NCBI RefSeq assembly: GCF_017312365.1
Contig: NZ_BLJI01000002.1
Coordinates: 62,001-126,000, forward strand
Direction of reading: 5' to 3'
Source: Chroococcus sp. FPU101
GTDB lineage: Bacteria > Cyanobacteriota > Cyanobacteriia > Cyanobacteriales > Microcystaceae
Length of the DNA: 64,000 nucleotides
In this document: positions 35,303 to 44,308 of the stretch, piece by piece
How positions within the stretch are numbered: the first letter of the stretch is position 1
Layout of the letters: the number at the start of each line of letters is the position of its first letter
The notes under the pieces: generated by a model
Database searches by the model: none
What the model was told of the DNA's origin: nothing
Seen by the model: only the letters and a program-made list of their open reading frames with translations
Translations under genes and position numbers: made by a program

Positions 35303-36061
35303 TCAAGACTCAATGGCAATTTGTATAACTTGCAATAACTCTTCGACTTGATTTTCGCTTTTAGGAATTAGACAAGGGAAAACGGATAAATTACTAATCT
35401 GATTAGCAGCAGCCGTTACACTGGTTTCCATAGTAATGAGTGGAATAGCTGATAAAGATTCACAATGACTCAAGGCAGTTAGATATGCGATCGGTTCTTC
35501 TGTCACTAAATCATCTAAAATAACCACATCTATTTTCCAAACACTGGCCATAATTTCCGCCTGTTCTAAGCTATCCGCTTCTAAAAGACGATAATTCAGT
35601 TGTGAGAATTGACCATTAAACAATAAATCGAGAGCCGTTTGCTCCATTAATGAGTGTAAATCAGCAGGCTTGGCATGAGGATAAAGACGTAATATCGTGA
35701 CATTTTTGAGAAAAGAAGCGGTTCTAAAGGCTAATTGCTCTAAAACGGTCTGTAAGGATTTTTTTTCAATAGGAAGTGCTACAAAACCATCAGCCCCTTT
35801 TTGTTCACTATAAATTCTTTGCTCATTAGACCCCATCATAATCACTTTAATATGACTGGTGCGAGGGTCGGATTTTAAAAGGGTTAGAACATCCCATCCA
35901 GATAATAAAGGTAATATCGGATTTAAGAAAATGCGATGCGGTCGAACTTGGCGAGCTTTTTCTAGTGCTTCTGTACCAGTCCGAGCAACTACCACACGAT
36001 AACCTAATTCTGTTAAGGGTTCACTAATTTCATTAATCAAACCTACTGCCGATTCTACCAC
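35303..36061 (-). CDS. Receiver-domain C-terminal part of a hybrid histidine kinase (frameshifted)
   Basis: This frame (252 residues from its first ATG) carries two receiver-like domains. The first (about 1-115: VVVARTGTEALEKARQVRPHRIFLNPILPLLSGWDVL ... FVALPI) has the phospho-accepting Asp replaced by Asn and the acidic pocket reduced, so it is a pseudo-receiver. The second (about 120-252) contains VVILDDLVTEEPIAYL. The frame extends upstream of its first ATG into the kinase's G2-box end. Restoring one base near 36172-36181 joins it to the kinase gene, reading ISFFSQVGQGSQFTLLLPP. It is most likely the C-terminus of that gene, not a separate one. Confidence 0.75.
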   Translation of the reverse strand: MVESAVGLINEISEPLTELGYRVVVARTGTEALEKARQVRPHRIFLNPILPLLSGWDVLTLLKSDPRTSHIKVIMMGSNEQRIYSEQKGADGFVALPIEKKSLQTVLEQLAFRTASFLKNVTILRLYPHAKPADLHSLMEQTALDLLFNGQFSQLNYRLLEADSLEQAEIMASVWKIDVVILDDLVTEEPIAYLTALSHCESLSAIPLITMETSVTAAANQISNLSVFPCLIPKSENQVEELLQVIQIAIES

Positions 36062-36120
36062 TAGAATAATCGGACAACTGGGTGTCGAAATAGAATCGAT
36101 TGGGAGTTCATCATCTTTCG

Positions 36121-37791
36121 CTAAAGGATGAGGAGGAAGAAGCAGGGTAAATTGACTACCTTGCCCGACTTGGGAAAAAAAGAAATATCCCCCCCATGTG
36201 CTTTAGCGAGATGTTGAGTTAAAACTAATCCTAACCCTGTTCCTTCAAATTGCCGAGTTAGAGGACTTTCTAACTGTTGAAATTTCTGAAAAATTAGATG
36301 CTGATATTCTTCAGGAATACCAATACCTGTATCCCAGACGGTAAAAGCAATCCAGTTTAAAGAACGATTAACAGAGATGCCTATTTCACCGCCTTCTGGG
36401 GTAAATTTAATGGCATTATCCAATAAATGAATTAGCATTTGCTGTAAACGTAATTCATCAATGACTAATTGTTCTAGACCAGGTTCGATTTCTAACTTAA
36501 ACGTAATTTGCTCATCTTTTCCTTTAAGTTTATCCCGCAAAGACTCATAGGCTCGTTGACAAGCCTGTTGAATCTTAACTACAGTTGGATTAAGCTTGAG
36601 TTGTCCCGTTTCAAGACGTGTTAAATCGAGTAAATCATTAACAAGGGACATTAATTGACGACCACTCTTATAGATTAATTCCGCATAACGCGCTTGACGA
36701 GAATTAAGTTCACCGATTTTTTGTTCTTTCAGCAGACTAGATAACCCAACCACTGCGGTTAGAGGGGATTTGAGTTCGTGGCTAATACAGGCTAGAAATT
36801 CATCTTTAAGACGATTTAAGTGAACTAAATCGGCATTTTTGAGGGCTAATTCTTGTGTACATTGATGCTGTTGAGTGACATCGGTCGCTAAAATGAGCCA
36901 TAGTGGGGCAGATAACGAATTTTGCGGCGAATCGGAAAAATGTAAGGGAATTTTGCTAAATTGCCAAATTAAAGAGTTTGCGGTTGCTTCCGTTGTAGTC
37001 ATAGCGACTGACCTCACCGATTCTTCTATGGCTATATTTGAAGAAGCGGGCGCAAATTGAGCGATTAAGGATTCATTTTCTTTTAAAAATTCGGCATGAA
37101 TCTTCGATAAAGGGTCAGGTATACTATTCCACCAATTTTGAGAGGGGGAAGTCAGGGAAGTTCCAGTATGAAGTGTTGGGGAACTTACATTCAGATTTTC
37201 TATCGAAATTGATGCGCCGATTTGTTCGCACCATTGTTTATTTTGATAAATGACCTGATTCTGCTCATACGCAAGCATAATCGGTAATGGGAATTGTTCG
37301 ATAAATTCTTGCAAAAACTGATTCAATGGATGAGATGACCATCCGAGAAAGTCTGAGTGAGGTTTTTCGGTATTAGCTCCCAATGATTTTAGCAAACTCC
37401 AGCTATTGAGTAAGCCAACAAATACACCTTGTCCATCAACTAACCCATAAGTTGTGGAAGAGTTGCGCTGTACCTCAGACGCCTGTAATGAGAGAAATTC
37501 ATCTACACTCATTTGCGCGTTTAGGGTAGCAAGAGGCAGCATGAGCGATCTAAGATTAAGAGAAGGAGATGGACTTGCTGCAATCCATGTTCTTTGCCAA
37601 TGTTCAACAAGATAGGAGATTAAATATCGACAATAGATTGTTCCTAACGGTTGTTTGTTTTGGTTAACCACTACCATTATTTCATGTTGATCCGATTGTA
37701 GAGTGGTCAGTACAGTTTCTAGATTAGCCGTTTGTTCACAAACGGGGACTGTCTGACTAAAATGATTAAGGGTAAGTTTAGGCATAACCAT
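36121..37791 (-). CDS. Hybrid sensor histidine kinase, CBS-PAS-HisKA-ATPase part (frameshifted)
   Basis: This frame encodes about 556 residues. A CBS-like pair comes first (about 5-150, with MVVVNQNKQPLGTIY and YGLVDGQGVFVGLLN). A PAS-like segment follows (about 165-300), then the H-box CISHELKSPLTAVVG with the phospho-accepting His near residue 338. The ATPase domain has LIHLLDNAIKFTPEGG, VWDTGIGIP and FEGTGLGLVLTQHL. The last 15 or so residues are out of frame because one base is missing in the GGG-A7 run at 36172-36181. The receiver domains follow in another frame. It is divergent from kaiA, with about 260 bases between. The input signal is unknown; its position next to the clock genes is suggestive only. 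Confidence 0.82.
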   Translation of the reverse strand: MVMPKLTLNHFSQTVPVCEQTANLETVLTTLQSDQHEIMVVVNQNKQPLGTIYCRYLISYLVEHWQRTWIAASPSPSLNLRSLMLPLATLNAQMSVDEFLSLQASEVQRNSSTTYGLVDGQGVFVGLLNSWSLLKSLGANTEKPHSDFLGWSSHPLNQFLQEFIEQFPLPIMLAYEQNQVIYQNKQWCEQIGASISIENLNVSSPTLHTGTSLTSPSQNWWNSIPDPLSKIHAEFLKENESLIAQFAPASSNIAIEESVRSVAMTTTEATANSLIWQFSKIPLHFSDSPQNSLSAPLWLILATDVTQQHQCTQELALKNADLVHLNRLKDEFLACISHELKSPLTAVVGLSSLLKEQKIGELNSRQARYAELIYKSGRQLMSLVNDLLDLTRLETGQLKLNPTVVKIQQACQRAYESLRDKLKGKDEQITFKLEIEPGLEQLVIDELRLQQMLIHLLDNAIKFTPEGGEIGISVNRSLNWIAFTVWDTGIGIPEEYQHLIFQKFQQLESPLTRQFEGTGLGLVLTQHLAKAHGGDISFFPKSGKVVNLPCFFLLIL

Positions 37792-38054
37792 GAGCAACCC
37801 GTCTTGAGTTCTGAGTAATTAAGCTCAACGAGTCAAAAATAAAATTCTCGTTCTCACTTGTGTTCTTCAACTTTTATTATGACTCTCTTAGAGGGAAAGA
37901 AGGGTTAAAGAAATTATAATTAATTACAGTTAATTAGGTAACTTCGTCAATGTTAAGTCTTTAATCAATACCACATCTTTAACGGTAATTCCTTAAGCTG
38001 AAACATTACTTAATATTTTATTGTCTATTATTTGTTATTTAAGTAGAAAAACCT

Positions 38055-38954
38055 TTGTCACTGCGTCTTACGATCGATCTATTTGTTCTTGATTCTGACC
38101 TCGCTCAGTCCTTAAAAACCTTGCTGAATGAGGAGCGATACGATTTATATTTTTTTCAATCTCCAGATCAATTTATTAATTGTCTTAAAGAACATAAAGA
38201 AAAAATTGATTGTCTGGTGGTCTATTTTCAATCTCCTTTATTACCCTCATTTAATCAACTGTATGAGGAAGGATTATTATTACCAATTGTCATCATCGGT
38301 GAAGACTTGAGTCAGCAAAAATCCTCATCAGATCATCCGACCCATTTTTATCACAGTGCCGAAATTCACACCGATTCTAGCCAAATTGAGGAGATTTCTG
38401 CCATGATTGACCAAGCGATCGCACAATTTCTTCATTTAGGCCCTAATTGTTCGATTGCAGATCAGCCATTTCTCTTAAATAAAGCAAATCAAATGGAGAG
38501 TAAACAAAGCTTTTTGTTACTACAACAACGTCGTTTAGCCGAAAAGTTAAAAGAGCGATTGGGATATTTGGGCGTATACTATAAAAGAAACTCTCAATAT
38601 TTTTATCGGAATTTGTCACAAAACGATAAACACGAGCTACTCGAACAACTTAAACAAAATTACCGCGAGATTATTCTAAATTATTTTTCTATAAACTATC
38701 CAATCAATCAAGAAATTGATGAATTTGTTAATCAAGTTTTTTTTGCTGATGTTTCAATCTCAAAAATTCTTGAAATTCATATGGAATTAATCGATACATT
38801 TTCTCAACAATTGAAACTCGAAGGAAGAAGCGAAGAAATTTTATTAGATTATCGTCTAGCTTTGATTGATATTCTTGCACATTTAGGAGAAATGTATCGC
38901 CGCTCTATTCCTCGTGAAGATGTTCCCTATGAGCTATTATTTAGCCTAGATTAA
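38055..38954 (+). CDS. kaiA: Circadian clock protein KaiA
   Basis: KaiA stimulates KaiC autophosphorylation and so drives the dusk-ward arm of the clock. The 299-residue product is full length: an N-terminal pseudo-receiver (about 1-135, LTIDLFVLDSDLAQSLKTLL ... LPIVIIGEDLS), a linker, and the C-terminal four-helix KaiC-binding domain (QQRRLAEKLKERLGYLGVYYKR ... LIDILAHLGEMYRRSIPREDVP). The start is a TTG at 38055 giving MSLRLTIDLF; no ATG fits. It lies 51 bases upstream of kaiB. A strong promoter was not identified in the gap to the divergent kinase. Confidence 0.95.
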   Translation: MSLRLTIDLFVLDSDLAQSLKTLLNEERYDLYFFQSPDQFINCLKEHKEKIDCLVVYFQSPLLPSFNQLYEEGLLLPIVIIGEDLSQQKSSSDHPTHFYHSAEIHTDSSQIEEISAMIDQAIAQFLHLGPNCSIADQPFLLNKANQMESKQSFLLLQQRRLAEKLKERLGYLGVYYKRNSQYFYRNLSQNDKHELLEQLKQNYREIILNYFSINYPINQEIDEFVNQVFFADVSISKILEIHMELIDTFSQQLKLEGRSEEILLDYRLALIDILAHLGEMYRRSIPREDVPYELLFSLD

Positions 38955-39005
38955 AATCCTCTAAAATGAAGTCATCGCTAACCGCAATTAAAATAATACG
39001 ATTTT

Positions 39006-39320
39006 ATGAATAGCATTAGAAAAACTTATGTTCTCAAGCTATATGTAGCAGGGAATACACCTAATTCAGTGAGAGCATTAAAAACCTTAAAAAACATCTT
39101 AGAAGAAGAATTTCAAGGTGTTTACGCGCTAAAAGTTATTGATGTTTTAAAAAATCCTCAATTAGCTGAGGAAGATAAAATCTTAGCAACTCCTACTCTA
39201 TCAAAAGTTTTACCGCCACCTGTTCGTAAAATAATTGGGGATCTTAGCGATCGAGAAAAAGTCCTGATCGGATTAGACTTACTCTATGAAGAGATCAGAG
39301 AACGCGACCTAGAAAGCTAA
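39006..39320 (+). CDS. kaiB: Circadian clock protein KaiB
   Basis: KaiB switches fold to bind phosphorylated KaiC, sequester KaiA and start dephosphorylation. The 104-residue thioredoxin-like protein shows the family sequence [80 protein letters not shown] in the usual order. It lies 51 bases after kaiA and 81 bases before kaiC. The canonical (KaiB1) form is indicated by its linkage to kaiA and kaiC. Confidence 0.97.
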   Translation: MNSIRKTYVLKLYVAGNTPNSVRALKTLKNILEEEFQGVYALKVIDVLKNPQLAEEDKILATPTLSKVLPPPVRKIIGDLSDREKVLIGLDLLYEEIRERDLES

Positions 39321-39401
39321 CTACAAAGCGACTATACTAGAATAAATTAATAATTTCTTTCGATTTGCTTAATAAATTTTGATAAACGTTATTAAAAAAC
39401 A

Positions 39402-40961
39402 ATGAGTCAACTGATTCCGAATGGAAAAAAACAAAAATATCACTCTTTAGGTGTCCGAAAGATTCGGACAATGATTGAAGGATTTGACGAGATTAGTCAC
39501 GGTGGTTTACCAGCAGGAAGAACGACTCTAATCAGTGGCACATCAGGAACGGGTAAAACCTTGATGGCGATCCAATTTTTATATCATGGCATAAAATATT
39601 TTGATTTTCCAGGTCTATTCGTCACCTTTGAAGAATCACCTAATGATATTATTCAAAATGCTTATAGTTTTGGTTGGGATTTACCTGCATTGATTGAAGA
39701 AGGTAAACTATTTATTTTAGATGCTTCTCCAGATCCTGAAGGACAAGAAGTCGTCGGAAGCTTTGATTTATCCGCCTTAATTGAACGCATTCAATACGCA
39801 ATTCAAAAATATAACGCTAAATTAGTTTCTGTTGATTCAGTAACCGCCGTTTTCCAACAATATGAAGCTGCTTCTGTTGTACGACGTGAAATCTTTCGTT
39901 TAGTAGCGCGTCTAAAATTACTCGAAGTCACCTCAATTATGACAACAGAACGTGTCGAAGAATACGGACAGGTCGCACGTTTTGGGGTGGAAGAATTTGT
40001 TTCCGATAATGTCGTCATTTTTCGCAACGTATTAGAAGGAGAACGTCGTCGTCGTACTGCCGAAATTCTCAAATTACGCGGTACAACTCACATGAAAGGA
40101 GAATACCCATTCACCATGACGAATGATGGAATTAATATCTTTCCACTGGGTGCAATGCGACTCACTCAAAGATCTTCGAATGCACGGATTTCTACTGGGG
40201 TAAAAACTTTAGATGAAATGTGTGGAGGAGGATTCTTTAAAGATTCAATTATCTTAGCAACAGGTGCTACTGGAACAGGAAAAACCCTTTTAGTCAGTAA
40301 ATTTTTAGAAGAAGGGTGTAGACGCGGCGAACGTGCGATTTTATTTGCTTATGAAGAATCAAGAGCGCAACTGTCTAGAAATGCGTTTTCATGGGGAATT
40401 GATTTTGAGGAAATGGAACGAAAAGGGTTATTAAAATTACTCTGTTCTTATCCAGAATCAGCAGGTTTAGAAGATCATTTACAGATGATTAAATCAGAAA
40501 TTGCTGAATTTAAACCCTCTCGAATTGCGATTGATTCTCTTTCAGCATTAGCTAGAGGAGTTAGTAATAACGCTTTTCGTCAGTTTGTGATCGGTGTGAC
40601 TGGATTTGCCAAACAAGAAGAAATCACTGGATTTTTTACTAATACAACCGATCAATTTATGGGGGGAAATTCGATTACAGAATCCCATATATCTACGATT
40701 ACGGATACGATTTTGATGTTGCAATATGTTGAGATTAAAGGGGAAATGTCACGCGCTATCAATGTCTTTAAAATGCGTGGATCTTGGCATGATAAAGGGA
40801 TTCGGGAATATACCATTAATCAAGATGGGCCAGAAATTAAAGACTCTTTCCGCAATTATGAGCGTATCATTAGCGGTTCTCCGACGCGGATTACAGTTGA
40901 TGAAAAATCAGAACTATCTCGGATTATGCGCGGTGTTAAAGATAAAACCCAAGATGAATAG
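39402..40961 (+). CDS. kaiC: Circadian clock ATPase/kinase KaiC
   Basis: KaiC is the hexameric core of the clock, with ATPase, autokinase and autophosphatase activity. The product is 519 residues, the same length as S. elongatus KaiC. Both RecA-like halves are intact: CI Walker A at residues 46-53 (GTSGTGKT), catalytic Glu77-Glu78, and CII Walker A GATGTGKT. The phosphorylation pair is Ser431-Thr432 in HISTITD. The C-terminal A-loop region (RITVDEKSELSRIMRG) that KaiA binds is also kept. A canonical KaiC1-type oscillator is therefore expected. A histidine kinase gene follows after only 2 bases. Confidence 0.98.
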   Translation: MSQLIPNGKKQKYHSLGVRKIRTMIEGFDEISHGGLPAGRTTLISGTSGTGKTLMAIQFLYHGIKYFDFPGLFVTFEESPNDIIQNAYSFGWDLPALIEEGKLFILDASPDPEGQEVVGSFDLSALIERIQYAIQKYNAKLVSVDSVTAVFQQYEAASVVRREIFRLVARLKLLEVTSIMTTERVEEYGQVARFGVEEFVSDNVVIFRNVLEGERRRRTAEILKLRGTTHMKGEYPFTMTNDGINIFPLGAMRLTQRSSNARISTGVKTLDEMCGGGFFKDSIILATGATGTGKTLLVSKFLEEGCRRGERAILFAYEESRAQLSRNAFSWGIDFEEMERKGLLKLLCSYPESAGLEDHLQMIKSEIAEFKPSRIAIDSLSALARGVSNNAFRQFVIGVTGFAKQEEITGFFTNTTDQFMGGNSITESHISTITDTILMLQYVEIKGEMSRAINVFKMRGSWHDKGIREYTINQDGPEIKDSFRNYERIISGSPTRITVDEKSELSRIMRGVKDKTQDE

Positions 40962-40963
40962 AT

Positions 40964-42280
40964 ATGTTTCAAAGAACACGTCGTCGTCTTGCTTTATGGT
41001 ACACCACTGTTACTGCGATTCTGCTATTGTTGTTTGCGACAGGGGTTTATTTTTATGTCCGTAATACCCTCGTCGAACGCATTGATGATACGCTAAAGCA
41101 CGTTGTCGAAGTGGTGAATCGCTCAATTGTCCTACAAAGTAGACCGACTATGGGGGGACACTATCAGATTAACTTAGAAGCAACCTTTGGAAATAGTACG
41201 GAAACCAAAGAAGACGACCATATTGATTTAGAATGGTTTAATCCGAGTGGTCAACTGCTGTGGTCAACTTTTTCTGAACCGTTAAACATTCCCCTACATC
41301 CTAACCGCTACGGAGAAACGATTTATCTACAGTCTGATCATTTATTGCGACAAGTCACCACGAGAGTCGAACGCGAACACCATATCTTAGGTTATCTGCG
41401 AGTAAGTCATCCTTGGTTTGAAGTGACTAAACCCATTCGCCAATTGATTATAGACTTATTTTTGTGGATTAGTGCCATGATTATTGCTGTCGGTGCGAGT
41501 GGTTGGTTTCTCTCTGGTATAGCGATGCAACCAGTTAAGGATTCATACTCTAGCTTAAAACAATTTACCGCCGACGCATCCCATGAATTACGAAATCCGA
41601 TCGCTATGATCCAAACTAATGTTCAAATGGCCTTAGCATATCCTCAGAGTGAACCCCAACTGCAACAACGACAACTAAGAATTATTGAAAGACTAACGCA
41701 AAGGCTAGGGAATTTAGTGAATGATTTGTTGTTTTTAGCACGATCGGATAGTGGTATTGTACAATCCAATTTTCAATCAGTTCCGTTAGATGCGTTACTC
41801 ATTGAAGTGGTTGAAGAACAACGGCAAACGGCAGAAAATAAAAAAGTTAGTTTATGTTTACAGATTCACAGTCCAGTCGAATCGTCTTTAGATGAAGATA
41901 ATTTTACTTTAAACGGGGATTGGGATCAATTAGCTCGATTATTTACCAATTTAATCAGTAATGCTCTTGAACACACGAAAAGCGAAAAATCAGTAGAAGT
42001 CGAACTGCAACAAATTAAACGCGAACGCCATCATTTATTACAGGTGAAAGTCAAAGATACTGGAAGTGGTATCTCAGAAACCGATCTACCACATATCTTT
42101 GATCGTTTTTATCGTGTTGATCCCTCGCGCACTCATCAAAAAGAAAATGCTGGAGGATCGGGGTTAGGACTTGCGATCGCTAAAACCATCGTTGAAAGTC
42201 ATCACGGACAAATTAGTGTCGAAAGTGTTCTAAAACAGGGAACCATCTTTATTATTACTTTACCGAAAAAAGATACATAA
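40964..42280 (+). CDS. Transmembrane sensor histidine kinase coupled to kaiC
   Basis: This is a 438-residue kinase with an N-terminal membrane helix (about 12-32), an extracytoplasmic sensor of about 120 residues and a second helix (about 162-185). The cytoplasmic part has the H-box FTADASHELRNPIAMI, the N-box LFTNLISNALEHTKSE, the G1 box DTGSGIS, HIFDRFYRVDPSRT and the G2 box GSGLGLAIAKTI. All catalytic boxes are present. It differs from SasA, which has a KaiB-like sensor, and from CikA (no GAF). It starts 2 bases after the kaiC stop, so it is co-translated with the clock gene. Whether it takes part in clock output is inference. No response regulator gene is adjacent. Confidence 0.88.
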   Translation: MFQRTRRRLALWYTTVTAILLLLFATGVYFYVRNTLVERIDDTLKHVVEVVNRSIVLQSRPTMGGHYQINLEATFGNSTETKEDDHIDLEWFNPSGQLLWSTFSEPLNIPLHPNRYGETIYLQSDHLLRQVTTRVEREHHILGYLRVSHPWFEVTKPIRQLIIDLFLWISAMIIAVGASGWFLSGIAMQPVKDSYSSLKQFTADASHELRNPIAMIQTNVQMALAYPQSEPQLQQRQLRIIERLTQRLGNLVNDLLFLARSDSGIVQSNFQSVPLDALLIEVVEEQRQTAENKKVSLCLQIHSPVESSLDEDNFTLNGDWDQLARLFTNLISNALEHTKSEKSVEVELQQIKRERHHLLQVKVKDTGSGISETDLPHIFDRFYRVDPSRTHQKENAGGSGLGLAIAKTIVESHHGQISVESVLKQGTIFIITLPKKDT

Positions 42281-42378
42281 CTGAAAATTTAAGACGGTAG
42301 CAGTAACTACAATTTTACACATCAACCCAAAGATATATTTTAAATAGCTAATTTTTATCTGGGTTGGGTAAGTGTGCG

Positions 42379-43296
42379 ATGTCTACTTCTGTCATTAATT
42401 CCAAACACTATCAAATTCTATCGGCTGAAGAATTAGGCGTTTTAAATGAGCGTTCTGATCGAAAAGGTCTATTACAACTAGCAGGACATCTCGGTATTAT
42501 GGGAGTCAGTGGATACCTGTGGATCACCCATCTTACTAATTTACCGATCGCTATTCCTGCGGTGATCGTTTATGGTTTTAGTCTAGCGTCGATGTTTGCG
42601 CCGATGCACGAAGCCACACACCGTACAGCTTTTGAGAGCGATCGCCTCAATAAGTTAGTTGCTTGGTTTGCGGGACTTCTCTCGTTTTATAACAGCACTT
42701 TCTACCGTCGCTATCATAAATGGCATCATCGTTACACCCAGATCCTCGATAAAGATCCCGAACTTGGCGATCTCACCCTCAACAACTTCGGAGACTATCT
42801 TTTAGAAATTAGCGGTAAAAATTGGTGGATCGGAAAAACTAAAACCCATTTCCGTATTGCTTTTGGACAAGTCGAACAATACCCTTATATTTCTGAAGCA
42901 GCACAAAAAGAAGTCATTTTCTCAGTTCGTTTACAATTATTAACTTACTTAATTGCGATCGCTATTTCGGTTATTTTTGGACAGCCTTGGTTTATCTTAT
43001 ATTGGTTACTACCTCTAATCATTGGGCAACCGATCTTACGTCTAATTTTAATGGCTGAACATACTAACTGTGCCAATGAAGCTAACCCACTAACCAATAC
43101 TCGTACCACCTTAACACTTTGGCCGATTCGTTTTTTGATGTGGAATATGCCTTTTCATGCAGAACATCATATGTATGCTTCTATTCCCTTTCATGCCTTA
43201 CCTGACGCACACCAAAAACTCGGAACCCACTTTAGGCACGTTGAACCAGGATATGTAACAGTTAACCGTAAAATTATTGCTCAATTGGGACAATGA
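42379..43296 (+). CDS. Membrane fatty-acid-desaturase-family oxygenase
   Basis: The 305-residue membrane protein has the three His boxes of the desaturase/hydroxylase superfamily: HEATH (H-x3-H), HKWHH (H-x2-HH) and HAEHH (H-x2-HH), which bind the di-iron centre. There are about four to five membrane helices. Substrate is unclear: the sequence is not an obvious DesA/B/C acyl-lipid desaturase or a carotenoid hydroxylase by eye. ATG at 42379 is preferred over the upstream TTG. Its stop overlaps the start of the MetX-like gene (ATGA), placing it first in a three-gene operon with a hydrolase and a glutamine-synthetase-like ligase. Confidence 0.87.
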   Translation: MSTSVINSKHYQILSAEELGVLNERSDRKGLLQLAGHLGIMGVSGYLWITHLTNLPIAIPAVIVYGFSLASMFAPMHEATHRTAFESDRLNKLVAWFAGLLSFYNSTFYRRYHKWHHRYTQILDKDPELGDLTLNNFGDYLLEISGKNWWIGKTKTHFRIAFGQVEQYPYISEAAQKEVIFSVRLQLLTYLIAIAISVIFGQPWFILYWLLPLIIGQPILRLILMAEHTNCANEANPLTNTRTTLTLWPIRFLMWNMPFHAEHHMYASIPFHALPDAHQKLGTHFRHVEPGYVTVNRKIIAQLGQ

Positions 43297-44294
43297 CCCA
43301 TTGTTTCACCCTAAAAAACTTTGAATTACAGTGTGGGGTCGTTCTAAGCGAAGCGCATCTAATTTATCAAACCTATGGGGAATTGAATGACTCACACACG
43401 AATGTTATTCTCTACCCGACTTCCTATGGCGCACAACATACCGATATTGAATGGCTGATCCGCGCTGATGGGATTCTTGATCCGACTCGTTGGTTTATTA
43501 TTATTCCCAATATGTTCGGCAATGGTCTATCTAGTTCCCCCAGTAATAGTACATACATATTGACAAAATCAGAACTTTGGTTTAGTCACTTTGATAATAT
43601 TCGCGCCCAAAAAAAATTATTAGAACATCTAGGGATAGAACAGTTAGCCTTGATTTATGGTTGGTCAATGGGGGCCCAACAAGCGTATCACTGGGGGGCC
43701 TTGTATAGCGATCGCATGTCAAAAATTGTCTCACTTTGTGGAACCGCCCGCACCACCGATCATAATAAAATCTTTTTAGAAAGCTTACGCTCTGCGCTCA
43801 GGGCTGATCCAACTTGGACAGGTACTCAGTTTGAAGGCATTCCCGAAAGAGGTTTACAAACTTTTGCGCGAATTTATGCTAGTTGGGCCGCTTCACAAGC
43901 ATTCTATCGAGAAGGACTGTATTACTCACTGGGTTACACCTCACTCGAAGACTATCTAGTGAGATTTTGGGAAGTCAGCTATCGTAAACGAGATCCCCAT
44001 AATTTATTAGTCATGATCGATACTTGGTTACGCTGTGATGTTAGTAATAATCCCATCTATCAAGGAGATTATCAACGCGCTTTAGGATCAATTCAAGCTA
44101 AAACCTTAGTCATGCCTGCGACAACTGATCTTTATTTTACAGCCGAAGATTGCCAGATTGAGGCGAAAATAATACCAAATGCTGAATATAAACCGATTAT
44201 ATCGATCTGGGGACATCGTGCTGGTAATCCCTATCAAAATCCCTCAGATGAAGCATTTATTCGTGAAACCGTTCGAGATTTTTTAGATACCTAA
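43293..44294 (+). CDS. MetX-like alpha/beta-fold hydrolase
   Basis: The 333-residue product resembles homoserine O-acetyltransferase (MetX) in outline: VLSEAHLIYQTYGELNDSHTNVILYPTSYGA, FIIIPNMFGNGLSSSPSN, and the nucleophile elbow GWSMGAQQAYHWG with the catalytic Ser. The C-terminal Asp (TTDLYFTAEDCQ) and His (SIWGHRAGNP) complete a triad. The MetX hallmark G-G-S-M-G-G is altered to G-W-S-M-G-A, so acyl transfer to homoserine is doubtful and a hydrolase role is more likely. It overlaps the desaturase gene by 4 bases and ends 14 bases before the ligase gene. Confidence 0.82.
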   Translation: MTHCFTLKNFELQCGVVLSEAHLIYQTYGELNDSHTNVILYPTSYGAQHTDIEWLIRADGILDPTRWFIIIPNMFGNGLSSSPSNSTYILTKSELWFSHFDNIRAQKKLLEHLGIEQLALIYGWSMGAQQAYHWGALYSDRMSKIVSLCGTARTTDHNKIFLESLRSALRADPTWTGTQFEGIPERGLQTFARIYASWAASQAFYREGLYYSLGYTSLEDYLVRFWEVSYRKRDPHNLLVMIDTWLRCDVSNNPIYQGDYQRALGSIQAKTLVMPATTDLYFTAEDCQIEAKIIPNAEYKPIISIWGHRAGNPYQNPSDEAFIRETVRDFLDT

Positions 44295-44308
44295 CCCTAA
44301 CACATACT

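Noticed and set aside
43293-44294. Calling the hydrolase MetX (homoserine O-acetyltransferase)
   Set aside because: The nucleophile elbow and operon do not fit methionine synthesis, so only the family is stated.
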